64,000 nucleotides of DNA from Triops longicaudatus (taxonomy: Eukaryota > Arthropoda > Branchiopoda > Notostraca > Triopsidae), in the NCBI GenBank assembly GCA_022885665.1, contig JAGQDJ010000081.1, positions 222,607-286,606 of the forward strand, given 5' to 3'. Shown here piece by piece: positions 10,341 through 24,373 of this stretch (positions are counted from its first letter, which is position 1; each line of letters begins with the position of its first letter). The notes under the pieces were generated by a model that saw only the letters and a list, made by a program, of their open reading frames with translations, made no database searches and was not told the DNA's origin. Both the position numbers and the translations under genes were made by a program.

Positions 10341-12790
10341 TTATTGACTGGAATTGTACAGGTGTGACACGGGGTTCAGAAGACCAATACGTTGTTTTTG
10401 CTTACGGTGCTCCGTCATCTAAATAAACCACCGATGTTTTATTACCGTTCGAACAAGATCTTAATCACAAATTACCTGGTCCCGTAGATCAGCAAGCTGA
10501 CGACACAGTTGCGTTACCAACTCTTGCGTTGACTGTAAATTCATCTGTAGAGTTAGTAAATCATTCTGTTCGGATTCCTCTCCTTCTGCTGCTAGCGACA
10601 TGGCACGAAGCCGGGGGAAGAAGTCCAAGTTCCCATCCTAATAATAACGGTGCAATGTTGGCATTAAGTTCTATTTTAACACATTAGGAATTCTCAGTCA
10701 AATTGACATAAATGTTCTGTAAACAAAAATGCCATATTTGAACTGAAGCACTAAAGTGAAAAACTGAATTGATGCACTAAGAGAAAAATCGAATAGAGGA
10801 TCTACACCTCGCTAGTGACGGGCTTCACCTAGTGCAGCGTTTTTTCTACATTTCCTCGTTTACCATTATTATTATTATTATTTTATCCAATTATTCTAAT
10901 TAAAAAGGATGTACGCCCAACATTGAATGTTATTACCTTAACCCTGTTGGAAACGTAACTCTCCGGACCTGTAAACTCTGTCGGATCTTTGGCTTTGACG
11001 AGAACAAGGAAATACAGGTAATGCCACATGTTGTGTTCTTCCCTTATGTGACTTTCGAAACTCGTTTTGCGGTTATCGAATTGCGTACGGTTTAATCCTA
11101 GAGGACAAATTAGACAGAAGATAAGACACCGTAAATGAACGCCATACGTACCACAAATAAAACAGGTATTTTTTAAAATTTCTTCCTTCTGTTGTTTCTC
11201 GCTTCTCAAGTCCGCAAAGGTGTCGATAATGACACCAAAAATTAAATTAAGGACAATGACAATGACCACAAAGTAGAACAGCAAGTCATAGACTACTCGT
11301 GCTCCAAACATTGATTCCTAGAATGCTCACTGTTAAGCCTTTCGTAGAGTGGTATTAAAAAGTATACCTTTCTACTGGGAGGTCGTAAAATATCTCCAAT
11401 GCCACCACCATTTCTCAATCCCCAGTTTAACGTCGTAACAATACAATGGAACAAAGAATCGCAGCCACGTTCTTTATTCTCTTTCTGCTCGGGACAAGAT
11501 GGAGTAACAGGCACAATCTGGTTGAAATTTTCATCAGTAGCGTTCACCTGTGCGTCATGGGAGCTTTTATAGAAGTCTCTATTCACAAATGGACAGACCA
11601 TTCCAATTGTGCAATGCCCATTCGTTTCCGCAATAGGTTCACTGCCTACAACGAATGCTTGAATTATTTACCAGGGTGGTAAAAATTACTAGAATTACTA
11701 GGGAGGTCTGCCACGCCGGTTAAATCACTTTCGACTTCTACTAAGAAGTCATCCCGGAAGAAAATAAACCCTATTATGGAAAACATGTAGACCAAAATCA
11801 GAGCCAATACTGCTGTCAGGATGATGGATCGCCCGTTGCGCGTCACAGAACGAATAACGTTGAGTAAGGTCTCTTCGCGGTACACGACGTCCAGTAACTA
11901 ATCAGAAATGTTAGTAATTCACAACATTCAAGTTAACTCACGTAATTTGAACTTGAAACTTACCACAACAGAATAGAAGAATGGATGAGTAGTTAGTCCC
12001 AAGACACAGAAACTGAGATATACGAAATGGTACCACAGTTCTTTATCCCATACGATCTGTTTCCAATGACGACTAAGAGTACCTTGATTGCCTACAATGC
12101 TCACCAAATGCACTACTTTCATGACCACCTGTAAAGTATAAGCCATACAATTTATTTTTTAATGAATTGGCATATCCGTTGTCATACGTTGGCAGTTCCT
12201 AATAAGGCAAGAGTTGGCTGAGGACCAAGGGAAAATACGAGTCGCAGAATGAATGTGAACCCAAAAGTGCGTATTAGTGTCGAACGTGGAAATGTCACGG
12301 TCACAGCTCCGAACGAGAGCATTAGGGCCCAAATTAGACCGGAGATATGAGGTCCGGGATCTTAAAAAAAATGATCAATTGCTTAATATTGCCTAAAATA
12401 CCTTATAAGGCATAACTTACTGGGTAATTCCTCTCCGAAGGGGTAAAAGAATGCCACAATCAAATTCAAAAGAACGGCCAAATTGAAGAGTACTTTACTC
12501 CATGTCGACATATAATTTGATATTCGAAACAGCATTGATTGACCTAATTAGGTCACAAACAAAATGACGTAAAACAAGAAAAGTTATAATTGGACGTGGT
12601 GTCTGAAGGTAATCTTACTTCGTAACTTCTTTTGCCAGATCATTTCGTCAAACATATCGTTGACACGGTCAAAGAATTCAGTAACTTTTGAACCCTGATC
12701 GTCACGTTCGACGGTATTGAACACTCTCAATTTTGTATCCTGAGTTAAATACTCACAAATTTCGGGTATTGGAAAAACAATTTGCTCCAT
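10341..12790 (-). other. ITPR: IP3 receptor channel module (transmembrane helices, pore, C-terminal coiled coil)
   Basis: These exons encode the conductive part. MEQIVFPIPEICEYLT (about 12740-12790) starts the linker to the membrane domain. S4-S5 and S5 carry YREETLLNVIRSVTRNGRS and ALILVYMFSIIGFIFF (about 11664-11885). The pore loop has LRNGGGIGDILR (about 11370-11440) and S6 has VVIVIVLNLIFGVIID (about 11230-11290). The zinc-binding linker reads CFICG...HIREEHN across a 54-nt intron. The last two exons (about 10480-10640 and 10341-10430) encode the coiled coil, with LDFFPRLRAMSL and MTEHRKQKQRIGLL. Filter and gate segments match the family, so the channel looks functional. Confidence 0.93.
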
Positions 12791-15700
12791 GGATCGCTCA
12801 GCATCGTCTCGGACAATCTTGGGAAGAATTTTCAGAGTTCAGAAAGAGAATCTCGATGATCTAATCACTTACTTCAATCTGAGCTGTATGGGAAGCGTAG
12901 TATTCCAATGCTTGGTTCGTTCTCGGTTCGAACTCATCGGACGTTTTTAACATAGTTTCCAGCTTCTTGTTATGCTTGGCCAATTGATGGCATAATATGT
13001 ATATATTATGGCCAACCTACACAAAATCATCATAATGTCAGTGAGGCAGTGATCGACAAATTGCACCATACAAGATATGACCAGAAAGTTGCCGTAAGTT
13101 CATTACTTGCGTCTGGTGGTTAATGTTCAATGAATTTCAGTGTTGCTCTTTTCAAACATTTTTGTTCCAAGTCTTTCAATAAGTTTAAATGATTCTGTGT
13201 TAATTAAGAGATAAATCCACTTTAAACATGTGGCAAATTCCATTCATATTTTCTATCACACCAATGCGTAGACTACGTGCGATGTTTTATTTAGAGTTGA
13301 AATACCAGCCACACGAAGGCATATGGGAACACAGTTCGTCTAAAGCTTAACATGAAAAAAACTACTTACGCTTCTACAAAACTCAAAAGCTACTAAAGTG
13401 AATAATCCTATTAAAACAACAAATCTGGCCGTATTTACTAGTTAGCAGAGAACATTTCTGATCACACCTCTAATGTCGCTAAATAAGTCAATTTGTATTA
13501 CTTCTCTCGGACTAACTTCCTTGTCATTTCCGTCTTCACCCTCTGCGTTGACACAGTGTCGGTTATTTCCTTCCACTTCTTGGTGAAAAGCCCGACAAGC
13601 AATTTCAATCTAAAATAAAGTTTTAATACTGAGGCTTGTACCTTCATTTATAACCATACCAGTTGCTTAGGGTTCACGTTGAACAGAATGCGTTCCGCGT
13701 TCTCGCTATCTCCGCGGCTTTCGGTGATGGCTAACAAAAGCTTCGATGCGTTGTTCTTCAACTGCCACACTAAATCCATACGGGTTTCTCCCAACGGGTT
13801 GATATCCGTCGACAACAAGGCAGTAATAATGTCCAATCCGTTTGACTCTTGACTGACGATGCAATCTTGGTTTTGGTGACACGGACCCTGTCGGTAACCA
13901 AGGAGAATTGGTCACCAAGAAAGGATGGATTCAATAATTAAAATACAAGCTAAGAAGATCTGACTCTATGTCAGTTTACCTGGCAGTATTCGGTCAACGT
14001 TTCCAGCGTCTGGTTAATAAGTGCAACGTTATGTTCGTTGATGTACAGCCCAAGTAAACCCAAGCCGCCAGTGGTCGAACCACAAATACAATCAAGAAAA
14101 GTGAGCGTCGCGGCAACTAGATTGTAGTTGTTATAATTGCTCTTGTCTGGTTTTTGGCAACGCAAGAAGTTCTGCAGCAAGCGATTATGATTTTCACACA
14201 ACAACTGCAGAAATCGGAGCAAAGGTTGCATGACTAAGATCTTGGGCGACAACTGGTTTTCTTCATTTTTATCCTTGTGCTTTTCCAACTTTTCTGCCAA
14301 CATGTCCTCAAATGCAGATCCCAAAGAGAACGTCGGCGAATGCGTTTCATCCAAATCTATCATAACCAAACGGTTTATACAATTAGTTGCTTCGAGAAAA
14401 TTCGATTTTCGCAGCTCGCGTGAAGTGCTTCACACCGTGAAAACTTTTCAATTGCAAATTGCAAACTGCAGTGAAACGCAAGCGCTTAATAGGAAAGCGT
14501 AAAACTCACGTCACCTTTATAGCTACCCAAACCGGTCACATCTTCTCCCAGTGTCTCCGAAAAACTTCCTCTCCACTCTCGCGACATTTCGCGGATAGGA
14601 GACGGTTGCGGAGGCGGCGATGGAATAGGTGTATCGAATTTGGTGCTCTTTTTCGATCTCGTCAACCAGCGGTTAACTAGACTGCCTAACGGGCCCCAAC
14701 GCAACGCTAGTTTGGAGCTCTGTAAGGTATTTTGCTGGTCATCGTCTGCCTCACTCGAATTCAAGGAGGAGATCGGTGAAATGCCAAGGTGTGACTCTTC
14801 TCCGTGGAGAAAGGCAAAATTGTGAACGCGGTTGTCGTTGCTGTCTAAGGACGTTGTTCGTCGCAATTCATCGTGCGTCGATTCCAGAATTGGTCTGTCG
14901 CCCAGACAAGGCTTTTCTTTGGAAAAGCCCCACATGAGCCGTCGCCAGGCTGGTCGGTCGAGTGTGGGATAGGTGTGAGAAGGCGAAGACTGCGCATTAG
15001 GCGTCAAAGCTGGCGGTGTTAAGCAATCACCATCAAATCAAGAAAAGCGCGATTAGAAAAGCCATGCAAAAAGAAAAAAAAAAGTAAACACACGCACACA
15101 AAAGTCTCCAAGCCAGCTGAATGACTTAATACTAGTTAGTAAGAACTTACCTTTCTGTTTTAAAGCCTTTTCAATGCTATCTTTCAATTCATCGTCCGTA
15201 CTTTTCGAAATCGTCTCGGTAGCGTTAACTGTAACAGTGGACTTGATTTCAGTCAAAGCTTCGTCAATTTTCTTGTAAAATATCTAGAAATACACGCGTT
15301 TATTACACACGAGGGATGTCAGTACTAGTTACGATGGATGAGGGTGGGACTTACTCGGGCAAAACTTGGATTAGCTTCGCTATGCTGCAACTTATTGTAC
15401 AAACTCATCTGGATTTCCCAATTGCCACCTTCCAATAAGGCAATACCCAGCTCGACAACCTCGGCGAAGATGGTAGACGACAGAGGGGACGTGGTAATCA
15501 TGTCTACCACCAAATCTGACGCTCCTTGCTTAGCTAAGTGACACTGAACTTCGTGTAGCGTCATATCTGCTCTGGACAAGTAGCGACCTTTTGAAGAAAG
15601 AGAACATTGAAGACATGTTACTATAAAACGACAGGTCACGTACGCAAGTTACCGTATGTGAGAGAGGAATAAGATTTACGTCTTGGAGGATTCTTCCCAA

Positions 15701-18700
15701 AATAGCGAGCTAGAAGATTCTTACGCAGAGCGTCTCCCTATAAGTAATTTTATCAATAGATTAGTTTAACGCTAGTTGTCACGGAACTAGGTTCCAAACA
15801 ATTAACTTGTGCAGAAATATAATACTAAAACATACTAACCGTGTAGAAAACCCTTCCATTTCATGTCGTGGTAGCATAAAAGAATGCGAGAATGCGTTAT
15901 GCAGAAATACATGAAAATATTAATTCATCCAGCAAGTTTGCAGACAAAAAGCCCTTATTTGTTCTGAAATTTAGACGAGCTAAAGTGCTTTGTATGTAAA
16001 GGACTCCGTTTTGAAAACATTCGTTTGAAAACTTTAACAAATTTCCAAGTATCCAAATTAGTTTACACAATAAAAATACTTTCTGTTCGTGAAAATTCTT
16101 CGCTTTGTATTCTCAGCATAAGCTTACTGGATAACCTCGTATTAAAAAAAAATTAATGAATAAATACAAAGAACTTCTTTACCTTCTCTCCGTAGTCTTT
16201 ATCTGGTGCCATCATTTCCCGTAATGCAAGAAGGACTTGAATACAAAGCTTCTCTTCTTTCTCCTCTAAGAGTCGTTTCGCATGCTTAATGAATCTACGA
16301 AATCGAAGTGTTATTACGTTGAATTTATTTACTCACTGGATATGATTCACCTCTGGATAAATCCACCGGAATCGCACTTACTCCTCGCTTCTGTACCAGG
16401 TAGGAAGAGAAGTTCAGGACGGTAGAGAATGTCGATTAGCACTGAAGATTCTGCCAGTACTAAAGGTTTCAGCTGCTCTTCAAGGAGGGTTACGATGTCT
16501 TGGAAACCTTCGATGATGCTTCTATCCACTCGGATAAGCTGGATTTTTTTAAAATAAGAAAACAATACTGCACTGAAGCTCAAAAGACCTTTTTAAGAAC
16601 ATTACTTGATTTTGGGACGCTTCACGAGACGGTTGCCGAGACTGAGCTAGCCACTTGGAGGTCTGCCTAGTAATCATGGCCGCTTTGTGGAAAAAGGATA
16701 CAACCGCGCTATCCAATTCCGTTGGAATGGCAATGCTGCGACTTTTCGCTAAGAGAAAACGTAAACGAATCAATGGAATCTAGCTCAATAGTTAGTACTA
16801 TTCGCATACCCATATCAGACAGAGTTTTAATGCAGGCTTCAACATTACTCCGCTGAGCAGGTGTTAGCCAACTACATGACGACAACCGATAAGCTGCTTG
16901 TAGCAACTGCACAAATACGTGTTGCCGAGTCTACGGAACATGAAACAAACACAAAATCACAGCTTGTCGTTAACTACGGTGGAAATTTTAGTAGTGAAAA
17001 AAATGCTTGTTAATTCTTCCACGGTGTTAAATATACTTCTAAAGCATAACATACACCAAAATTTCTACAAATTAATCGCGAAACTACGGGAAGGCTATCT
17101 GCTTTCTTACGGGAGGGCTATCTGCTTTCTTACCTGCACGGTGGTACTCTGATCTGAAAATGGGCTTCGGAAAAAGGCAGTAATGACGTTAACAATGGCC
17201 GTGGTGACATAATTTTCCAAAACCGTGTCGGCATGGCTGCGGTCATGAGTCGCGTTAGCTACAAGGCCCATGTCAACCAAAAAACTTCGCTCGAAGAGGG
17301 ACCACATGTGACTTGAGCTGTAGATCTCTTTCACTTCTTCCTCAGTGTCCACATAGCAGTGGTTTAAGAAATTCACATATGCTTCTTTAACCTTACGAAA
17401 GTCAATGCAAAAATAGAAATTACTTTCAAATCAGAAAACTTCTTTACATTCTCTCTTGAGAGTTCCAGTAAAGAGCAATAATGTAACCACACAGCTCACT
17501 AGATTGTCAAGCAAGCTACAATAAGGTCAAATGGGGTTTGGTTTGCAAAATGTTATTGTCTACTATGTAATGTTGCTTTATACAATAAAGCATAACCACC
17601 ATACAGTGCGACAGTTCAATTCATATTCCATTGCGAAATTAGCTTATCGTGAGAGACTTTGAGGTATAAACTTGAAATTTTTAGGCTTACTTGGGCAATT
17701 TTTATCGACTACATAATTGAAACTTGATAAGCTATTAAAACAGACTTAATATTATATATTAAACACACAAAACATGTTTAATGTATATTTTTACTAGTCT
17801 ACCGTTAACAGCTTTGTTAATGAGCCTATTCAACAACCTAATACTCTTAGGAAAATTCTGAATGAGAAATTACCTCCGGAATGCAGTCTTTATGAGTAAC
17901 CATTGCGACTATATCATCCAACGCCAAAATCCCATGACATTTGATCTCGGTATTCACGTTTTTCCCCATGGTGCATAACGTCAGTAGTTTTATTAACTCG
18001 ATATGATACCTAAAAACTACATTGATACCAAAACGTATGCAAAGCAGATAATTTGTTACCTAAGCGGGCTAGAATCGTCATTCCGATGTTTCTCCGAGCG
18101 CATCATTTCTACGAAAGTTTGGAACGATGGTTTGTCGTTGTACATAACCAGAACGTCTTCTCCCAAAGTAAGAAGCTACATTTTTGACAAAAAATAATGC
18201 TAATAAATAAATAAATGACAAACTACAGCTCTGCAACACGAATACAAACTTTACGAAAGAGTTCTAATTAACTGACAACACGTTAGGTCTCGTTAAAACT
18301 ATGCTTACTTCTTGCATGACCATATTTTGGCATTTCCTTATGTATTGGTTCTCTGCATGCACGACGGTTTGCAAAAACCGAAGATATTCAACGTGGCGTC
18401 CATGAGTTTCCACACAGTGAACGAAATGCTGAATGACTTTTTCGCTAATTTCGCTGCACAGCGTAGCGTTATCTCGAAATATGGCACACATCGTCTGTGC
18501 TTCCAACAGCTTCAACACAAAAGTTATGAAAACGCAATTAGTCCATTTTGCTCAACTTGACGAGTATTTCATACTGACTACACGAAACCTACCCCGGGTG
18601 TAAGAAACAGATCTATGTGCTTGTGCAGCAAAGCTTGGTTAGGTTGGTTGCCCCGGCAAAAGTTTTGCAGAAATTCGTGCGCTAGCCGCATAAGTTCATT

Positions 18701-21700
18701 CATGCGTACATCGTCTTTGCAGTCGTAGGGAATTTGCAACAAATCCAAAACAACCGAATGTACGCCCATGTTTCGTAACAAGCGCTGTTCATGCTTCCGA
18801 GGTTTGATTGGCCCCGGCAGTCCCCCCGAAACGGGAGTTTGCACACATAGCTTATTCATTCTCAGTAATATCTACAATTACCCAAATTAACCAACCTTAC
18901 TGAAATTCTGAAACTTTTCAACACAACCGATTCCTAATTACTTGTTGAATCTTGCGGTAGTTCTTCGACTGTTCGGATGTTAGCGCAGGTCCAATGTCGA
19001 GGTCAATGGCTGAGCTTTGCTTATCTGAAGAAGACAGCAATGGTGCTGCCTTGCGCCCTTTACTCTCCCCCGCTCCTCCGTCCTCTTCTTCCTCTAGTTT
19101 GTCAATCTTACGCCCGTCTTCATCTTCGCCTTTCGCTTTGAAAACCCACAATTCGGATTTTTCGACTCTTAAGCGCAAATCATCCAAATCAGCCTTGATT
19201 TGTTTATAAGATTCCACATCACTGTCAGAAACCAAAAGTTGCACCTAGCAGCAAACCAAAATTGTTGCTCATTATAATCTGTGATTGAAACTTTGCTTTT
19301 GGATTACCTGTTTGAAAGCTTGCAAAACTTCTTGACGTTGAGAAAAATGGCGGAATAAGAGTTGCAAAGCTCCTGAGACTAACGGCGGATAATCGTGCAT
19401 TGTCAAAAGGAGCAAAACACGCAAATACTTATTCCCACCTTGGCCATCCAGGTCCAATGCTCCGCAGTCGTCACTTCACATAAATCAATAATTTTTTTAA
19501 AAAATCGACATTTTAAAAAATATTTACTTGTAGCCAAAAATGCCTTCAGCTTTGGCACCAATAGCCTCTAAATCGATGCCTTTCACAATCTTGGTTGCTT
19601 CGCTTTGGGACATGCGATCCGATTCGTCAAACTCACGTCGAAATATGGACAACAGGCAACTAATCCGATAGTCCAGCCTCACATTAAGGATAAACTACAC
19701 CAAAAAAAAAAAAAATGGAGACAATGTTATTACGTTTTTTTTTCTTCATTCTTAACTATATATCGATTTAACGTACAGGCAACGGGACGACAAAATTGTT
19801 CGTTATAGCCCACAAAAGTCAAAAGTGTCCCTAATTAACTAGGAAAATACGTGCGGATGGTCCCAAAAATTAATTTTCCTACACAAGCGAATAGTATGCT
19901 TTATTTTGAGTTCAGAGTTGTCAATTTCAATCATGACTGGTAAAACGCAACCGTACGAGAACCATCAACAAAATTCTGAAAGGATTGGTTGAGCGAGTAG
20001 CCCTACTACGTAGAAACTCTAACTCGGTTAGCGTTTTGTTGCGGAACATAAAGCGCTCCTCTTCGGCTAGTGTTTCGTATGCGTTATCGCACGGTACAGC
20101 TAGTGTTCAGTATAGCCGAACAAAAACGCACATGTGAATGGCCTAAAGGCCCGAGTCTTTGTCCACTATAGGCGAAAATCATTCATGTTCATCGTCCATT
20201 TACATAGGCGTTTTGCCATGACCTTTGAACCTTGTACACAATACCCAATCATTCGTTACAGTGAATATTATAGCGAGATTTTACTGTATTTATTTATTTT
20301 TGTTATTATTTTTAAATCTTACTTGCAGGATTTCAATAATCTTCAACTTCGTATCCATTACCAAGGAGTGTTCCTTGATAATCTGGAGGTTCTTGGCTTG
20401 CACTGTTGGGGTGAGGGGTGTTTTGGGCCTGTTGATACCAGCTGTACCCAGCGCTAAACTCGTAACTACTGACCCCATATCGCTCAACGATCGCAAAACT
20501 CCTCCTTCACCTAATGCAAAGAGTTACATAAATATCTTACATACAGATGTGGATAATATTAAGAAAGTTGAATACAGTAATACGCCGAAACGTCAACATG
20601 GATCGTTTTAGAAACCAAAACCAACCAAGATGTGGACAAGTTTACATGAGTTACAGATTCGACAACAAATTCGAGTGAATATTAACCTGTCAACATTTAA
20701 AGCCTTTCTAAAGTTAAAACAAAAGCAACGAACGCAATGGGACTAAAATTTCCCTACGAACTTTCGAATAAGTATGAGCTTTGCTTTAATTTGCCAATGT
20801 TTGCATGCAAGGTGAGAAAAATCATATGTAAAAGGCTTATAGAACTTACTATTTAAGTCATTTTCTACGTTATTCCGCGCGGTTAAGAAATCTGACTGGG
20901 ATGAGCAATCCAAAATCTCAAGTAAAGTTTTTGTCAGGCGAAGTAAGTCGCTGAAACTGTAAAACCCGAAGTAGACTAGCTCTCGGGCTAGCTTGACCAC
21001 CTACGAAAAAAAAAAAAAATAACACAAGGCGTGGTTTTCGCTCTTATGTGTGTTTATATTTAGTTACTTCAAAAGTTAGTTTATTCTGCTCGCGATCGGC
21101 AAAACTTCCCATCCTAGCCACTACATTGCGCAAGTAGTCTTCGACAAAGAACATTGCTGAACCAAAACGAACTCGCACGGCTTCCTTGTTCTCATCCGGC
21201 AGTTTGTTACTATCATAGCTACGAAACACAAAATGTTATTTTCCCACCTTAAAAATGTGAGTCAAGTATACTTTTCGATTGAGAGTTTCTTCGGAATTTC
21301 GGACCATAAGCGAGCGTATTTGACTGGCGTAACGCTTTCCTGTGGATCCCTGTCCACGTGCATGTGTAGCATCAAGCGCGTAAAAGAAGCTCTGAGATTG
21401 TAAGGTAACGCTTCATCTGCCATACACCTGTTCCAAACATTACAAGTTACAATTCGCAAGGGCTTTCCATAACGTGTATTGCACTGAACTGATAAATAAT
21501 AAATTAAAGTAAGTTAGAGAACGGAAAGGTACTTGAGAATAAAGTCCACTGGTAAGTGTTCCGAGAGATGGTTTAGGGCCAAGTACTGTCGGCCCAAACA
21601 CATATTGGAGAATAGATCCAACTGATGGCGATAGTAATCTAGTATGTCCTGATCTTCTTTATGACCGGAGTGCGCTCGGTGTGCCAAGTCAGTCATTGAT

Positions 21701-24373
21701 CGCGTAGTTCTGGTCTTACCCCAAATCAAGAAGACTTCCTCTTCCTCGACGAAGGACTGTATTGTGTCTGAGCCGGAATCTACCGGTGTGCGACTTAACT
21801 GCGTTTCAATCAAGATGTCAGCATTGTCGGGGCTGAGAACACTTTTGCAAATCAACTCTTGGGTGACCGGTATTGCAACGCGGTTTGAAAGACACAGATC
21901 TGAGAGGTAGTCCAAGAACCTGGAATCCCACGTGTGTTTATTTTTGCGTACCAAGCCGACAAATGTCTCAATCTCAGCAGCAGTGATGTGCTTTTCCAAC
22001 AGCTTCCGGTTATTATGCAATAAAGCTGTCATTGTATCCTCCGCTAAAATGTCGTAGCCGATTTGCTTTTGCATAAAGCCGAAATGTTTAGCAATCCATT
22101 CCTATGAATTGTCGGATGTTGTGACTTTATTTGTCTATAACCGTCTAATTATTATTTCTTTGATATACTTGGTTTTTGCGATAATCTTGTTGACTAAGCC
22201 GGAAAATTCGGTAACACAATCGGAAAATGTGCTTATAGGGTCCGTTTTTTGGGTCGTTCAATTCATCCATACGTAGCCAAGGTCCGTCAGGCTGATTTAC
22301 AAGAAATGGGACGTGCAGAATTTTTAACAACTGTTTCAAAATCGACTGTTCCCGCAGCAACTTTTGCCTATCTCGGTTTGGATTTTTGACTATGAGTTCC
22401 AGTGCATCGTTTTTATTTTGTACAGCTTCCTCCTCCGCAATAAAATAAATTATATCTTGCAACAAACTCGTTACAGCCCTTTAAAAAATAAAAATTTAGA
22501 AGATAATTAAGTCTCAATGAATTACAACCTTCTCTCGTTCTGAGAGATTGGTCCTTTCTCCATGCGCGATGAAATGTTGATCAAGACTTTACACGCATCG
22601 TTGGCGAAATCTAAGTCGCGGACTTCAGCTGCGGGTACAGGAACTAAGGTGAAAGCTTCTTTATCTTCTTTAACTGCAGCACAGGCCAACTATTGAAAAA
22701 GGTTAGTATTTTGTACTAAAGAACTATTTCACGTACCATGGACATGACAGGCTTTTCTTCGTCTTTGTCAATGGGATGGGATGTGCTGTGAACCCAGGTA
22801 TTGGTACACAAGTGACGTAAGCAAACGCAAGAGGATTGGGGTACCAAAGAATCAACTCGTGTTAGTGTAGTAAGGTCCAATACAAACAAGCACCCAATAT
22901 CGTTGCTATGCGGAACAGCTATCAAGTGATACACTGGAACACCATTCGCGTCTACCACATCAGAAACATTATTTTCATTCTTCTTTAAACCAAAAAACTT
23001 TCAGTTTACCGTGCAAAAGATCGCTATGCTGATCATCATATATCTCCGCTGCTAAGTACTGGCCTGTAGCCAGATGCTTTAGTCGGTACAACGAATTCCA
23101 ATGTCCGGCTCCTCCGCGACAAGGATCGTACTGAACTACCTACGATATTTTACAGGTTTTTTTTAAAAAACTATAGCAACAGACGAAATGATTTATTAAC
23201 TATACAAGGACTGTTAGCATTACTTCAACTTCCCACAAGGCTTTGCTCGACGTGGCAGCAGTGGCAGACGTTCTGCCAGTAGTTCGTAAGAATACGTGCT
23301 GCCTTTTCTTGTATTCGTCCATGGTAAGAAACTTTTCCTGTTCGACGTGGAAAAGGCGGATGACGTCTCCACTCTTCAATGTATCTTCAGCGTTTTCTTT
23401 ATGCTCCATAAAAAGCGAAATTTTCCACGACGTGGCAGTATTCGTCACATTCACCTGACAAGTCAGATAATCCAACGAAACTTTATCAAATAAAACGAAT
23501 CTACCTCTTTACAGCCGGGATGGTCAGGTAAGTCAAGGGATGATGCTACGTGCAAAACTTGCTGTCCGCCGTTCACGGGGTTTAAAATCACCTTGTCGCC
23601 CAAGACTACGTTATCACCATGAGAGCGCAACTTATAGAAGGGCAGAATATAAAACCAAGAGCCTTCATTGCCAGCTGGGTCCAAATAAACTCGCATGGCA
23701 TTCTTTTCTAATAACGCTGGAAGGCGCTTATTGACAGTCAGAAATTTGTTGGACTTCAAATGCAACAACTATAACAAAAAAGTTTACTCGCTTCGTCAGC
23801 ATAAAATTTTATATCGCACTTGCACTACGCCTCCGTACTGCACTGGCGTTCCGAGAACTTTCTTATTTTCAATTTCATTCTGCTTCTTTTCGATCTCCGC
23901 TGCATTCTAGGATGAGCAAAATGTGAGTATACATAAATTTTTACGAACTCGTTATTATTTGTCTACGTGAAGTCGTTTTAACAGAACAGCGTCAGTCGTG
24001 GTATTGCCTCCAGGTTTAGCCGCTTTCCAAAACTGTTTTTGAGCCGAGTAGCGATTCATAGGACATATTTTAAAAAGACAATCTAACGAATAAAAATATA
24101 TAAATTAAAAAACAAAATACAAAACTATTAAACAAAACCTCTAAATTTATTCGGAGGATTTGTCGGATCGCCAGCTTCTGGGTTAACTACGCACCGATCG
24201 TCAACAAGGCTAGTTTAAAAGGGATTAACCATACAGTTAAATTGTTATTATTGTAATTGGCATATTTTTTAATACCCTAAAGTGCTCAGAAAACCGTTCA
24301 CATTTCCTTCGGCGTATAGCGTTGTTATGTCTCCCAAATGGAGGAAACTCGTGTTTCCCAACATTTCACCCAT
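10341..24373 (-). CDS. ITPR: inositol 1,4,5-trisphosphate receptor, complete gene
   Basis: This is the tetrameric ER calcium-release channel opened by IP3 and Ca2+. The start ATG at 24373 begins MGEMLGNTSFLHLGDI and exon 1 ends at 24276 with STLG joining LVDDRCVV of exon 2. More than thirty short exons then follow the family order: suppressor domain (RYSAQKQFWKAAKPG, LLHLKSNKFLTVNKRLP), IP3-binding core (FLRTTGR near 23280, RLSQQDYRKNQ near 22160, RFLDYLSDLC near 21900), armadillo/regulatory region (MHDYPPLVSGALQLLFRHFS near 19400, NFLNHCYVDTEEE near 17370, LHEVQCHLAKQGAS near 15550, ICGSTTGGLGLLGLYINE near 14050), six-helix pore with filter GGGIGD, and the C-terminal coiled coil ending QRIGLL plus a short tail. 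The stop is at 10341-10343. Length is in the usual range of about 2,700-2,850 residues. Only one gene is seen, as in most arthropods. Unusual points are a Ser/Pro-rich exon and a 54-nt stop-free intron, listed separately. Confidence 0.97.
14510..15005 (-). other. ITPR: Ser/Pro-rich, probably disordered exon of the IP3 receptor
   Basis: One long exon of about 160 codons sits between the exon ending DSIEKALKQKG (about 15160) and the conserved exon with ILVMQPLLRFLQLLCEN (about 14200). At this place vertebrate receptors have a much shorter charged linker. The insert is rich in Ser, Pro and Arg (PSHTYPTLDRPAWRRL, SPPPQPSPIREMSREW) and has several RxxS/T sites that could be kinase targets. The acceptor is a CCAG near 15006 and the donor is near 14505. 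Exon size and composition are seen; regulation by phosphorylation is inference. Confidence 0.7.
21514..24373 (-). other. ITPR: IP3 receptor ligand-binding region
   Basis: These exons encode the N-terminal suppressor domain and the IP3-binding core (beta-trefoil plus armadillo repeats). Residues known to hold IP3 phosphates in mammals are kept: the RTTGR loop at about 23280 and the Arg/Lys residues of SQQDYRKNQ at about 22160. The MIR-type segments ALLEKNAMRVYLDPAGNEG and GDKVILNPVNGGQQVL are at 23508-23768. Nothing suggests loss of IP3 binding. Confidence 0.88.

Noticed and set aside
20134..20611. Plus-strand open frames opposite the IP3 receptor
   Set aside because: They are shadows of a minus-strand ITPR exon (MDTKLKIIEILQ) and its intron, without domains of their own.
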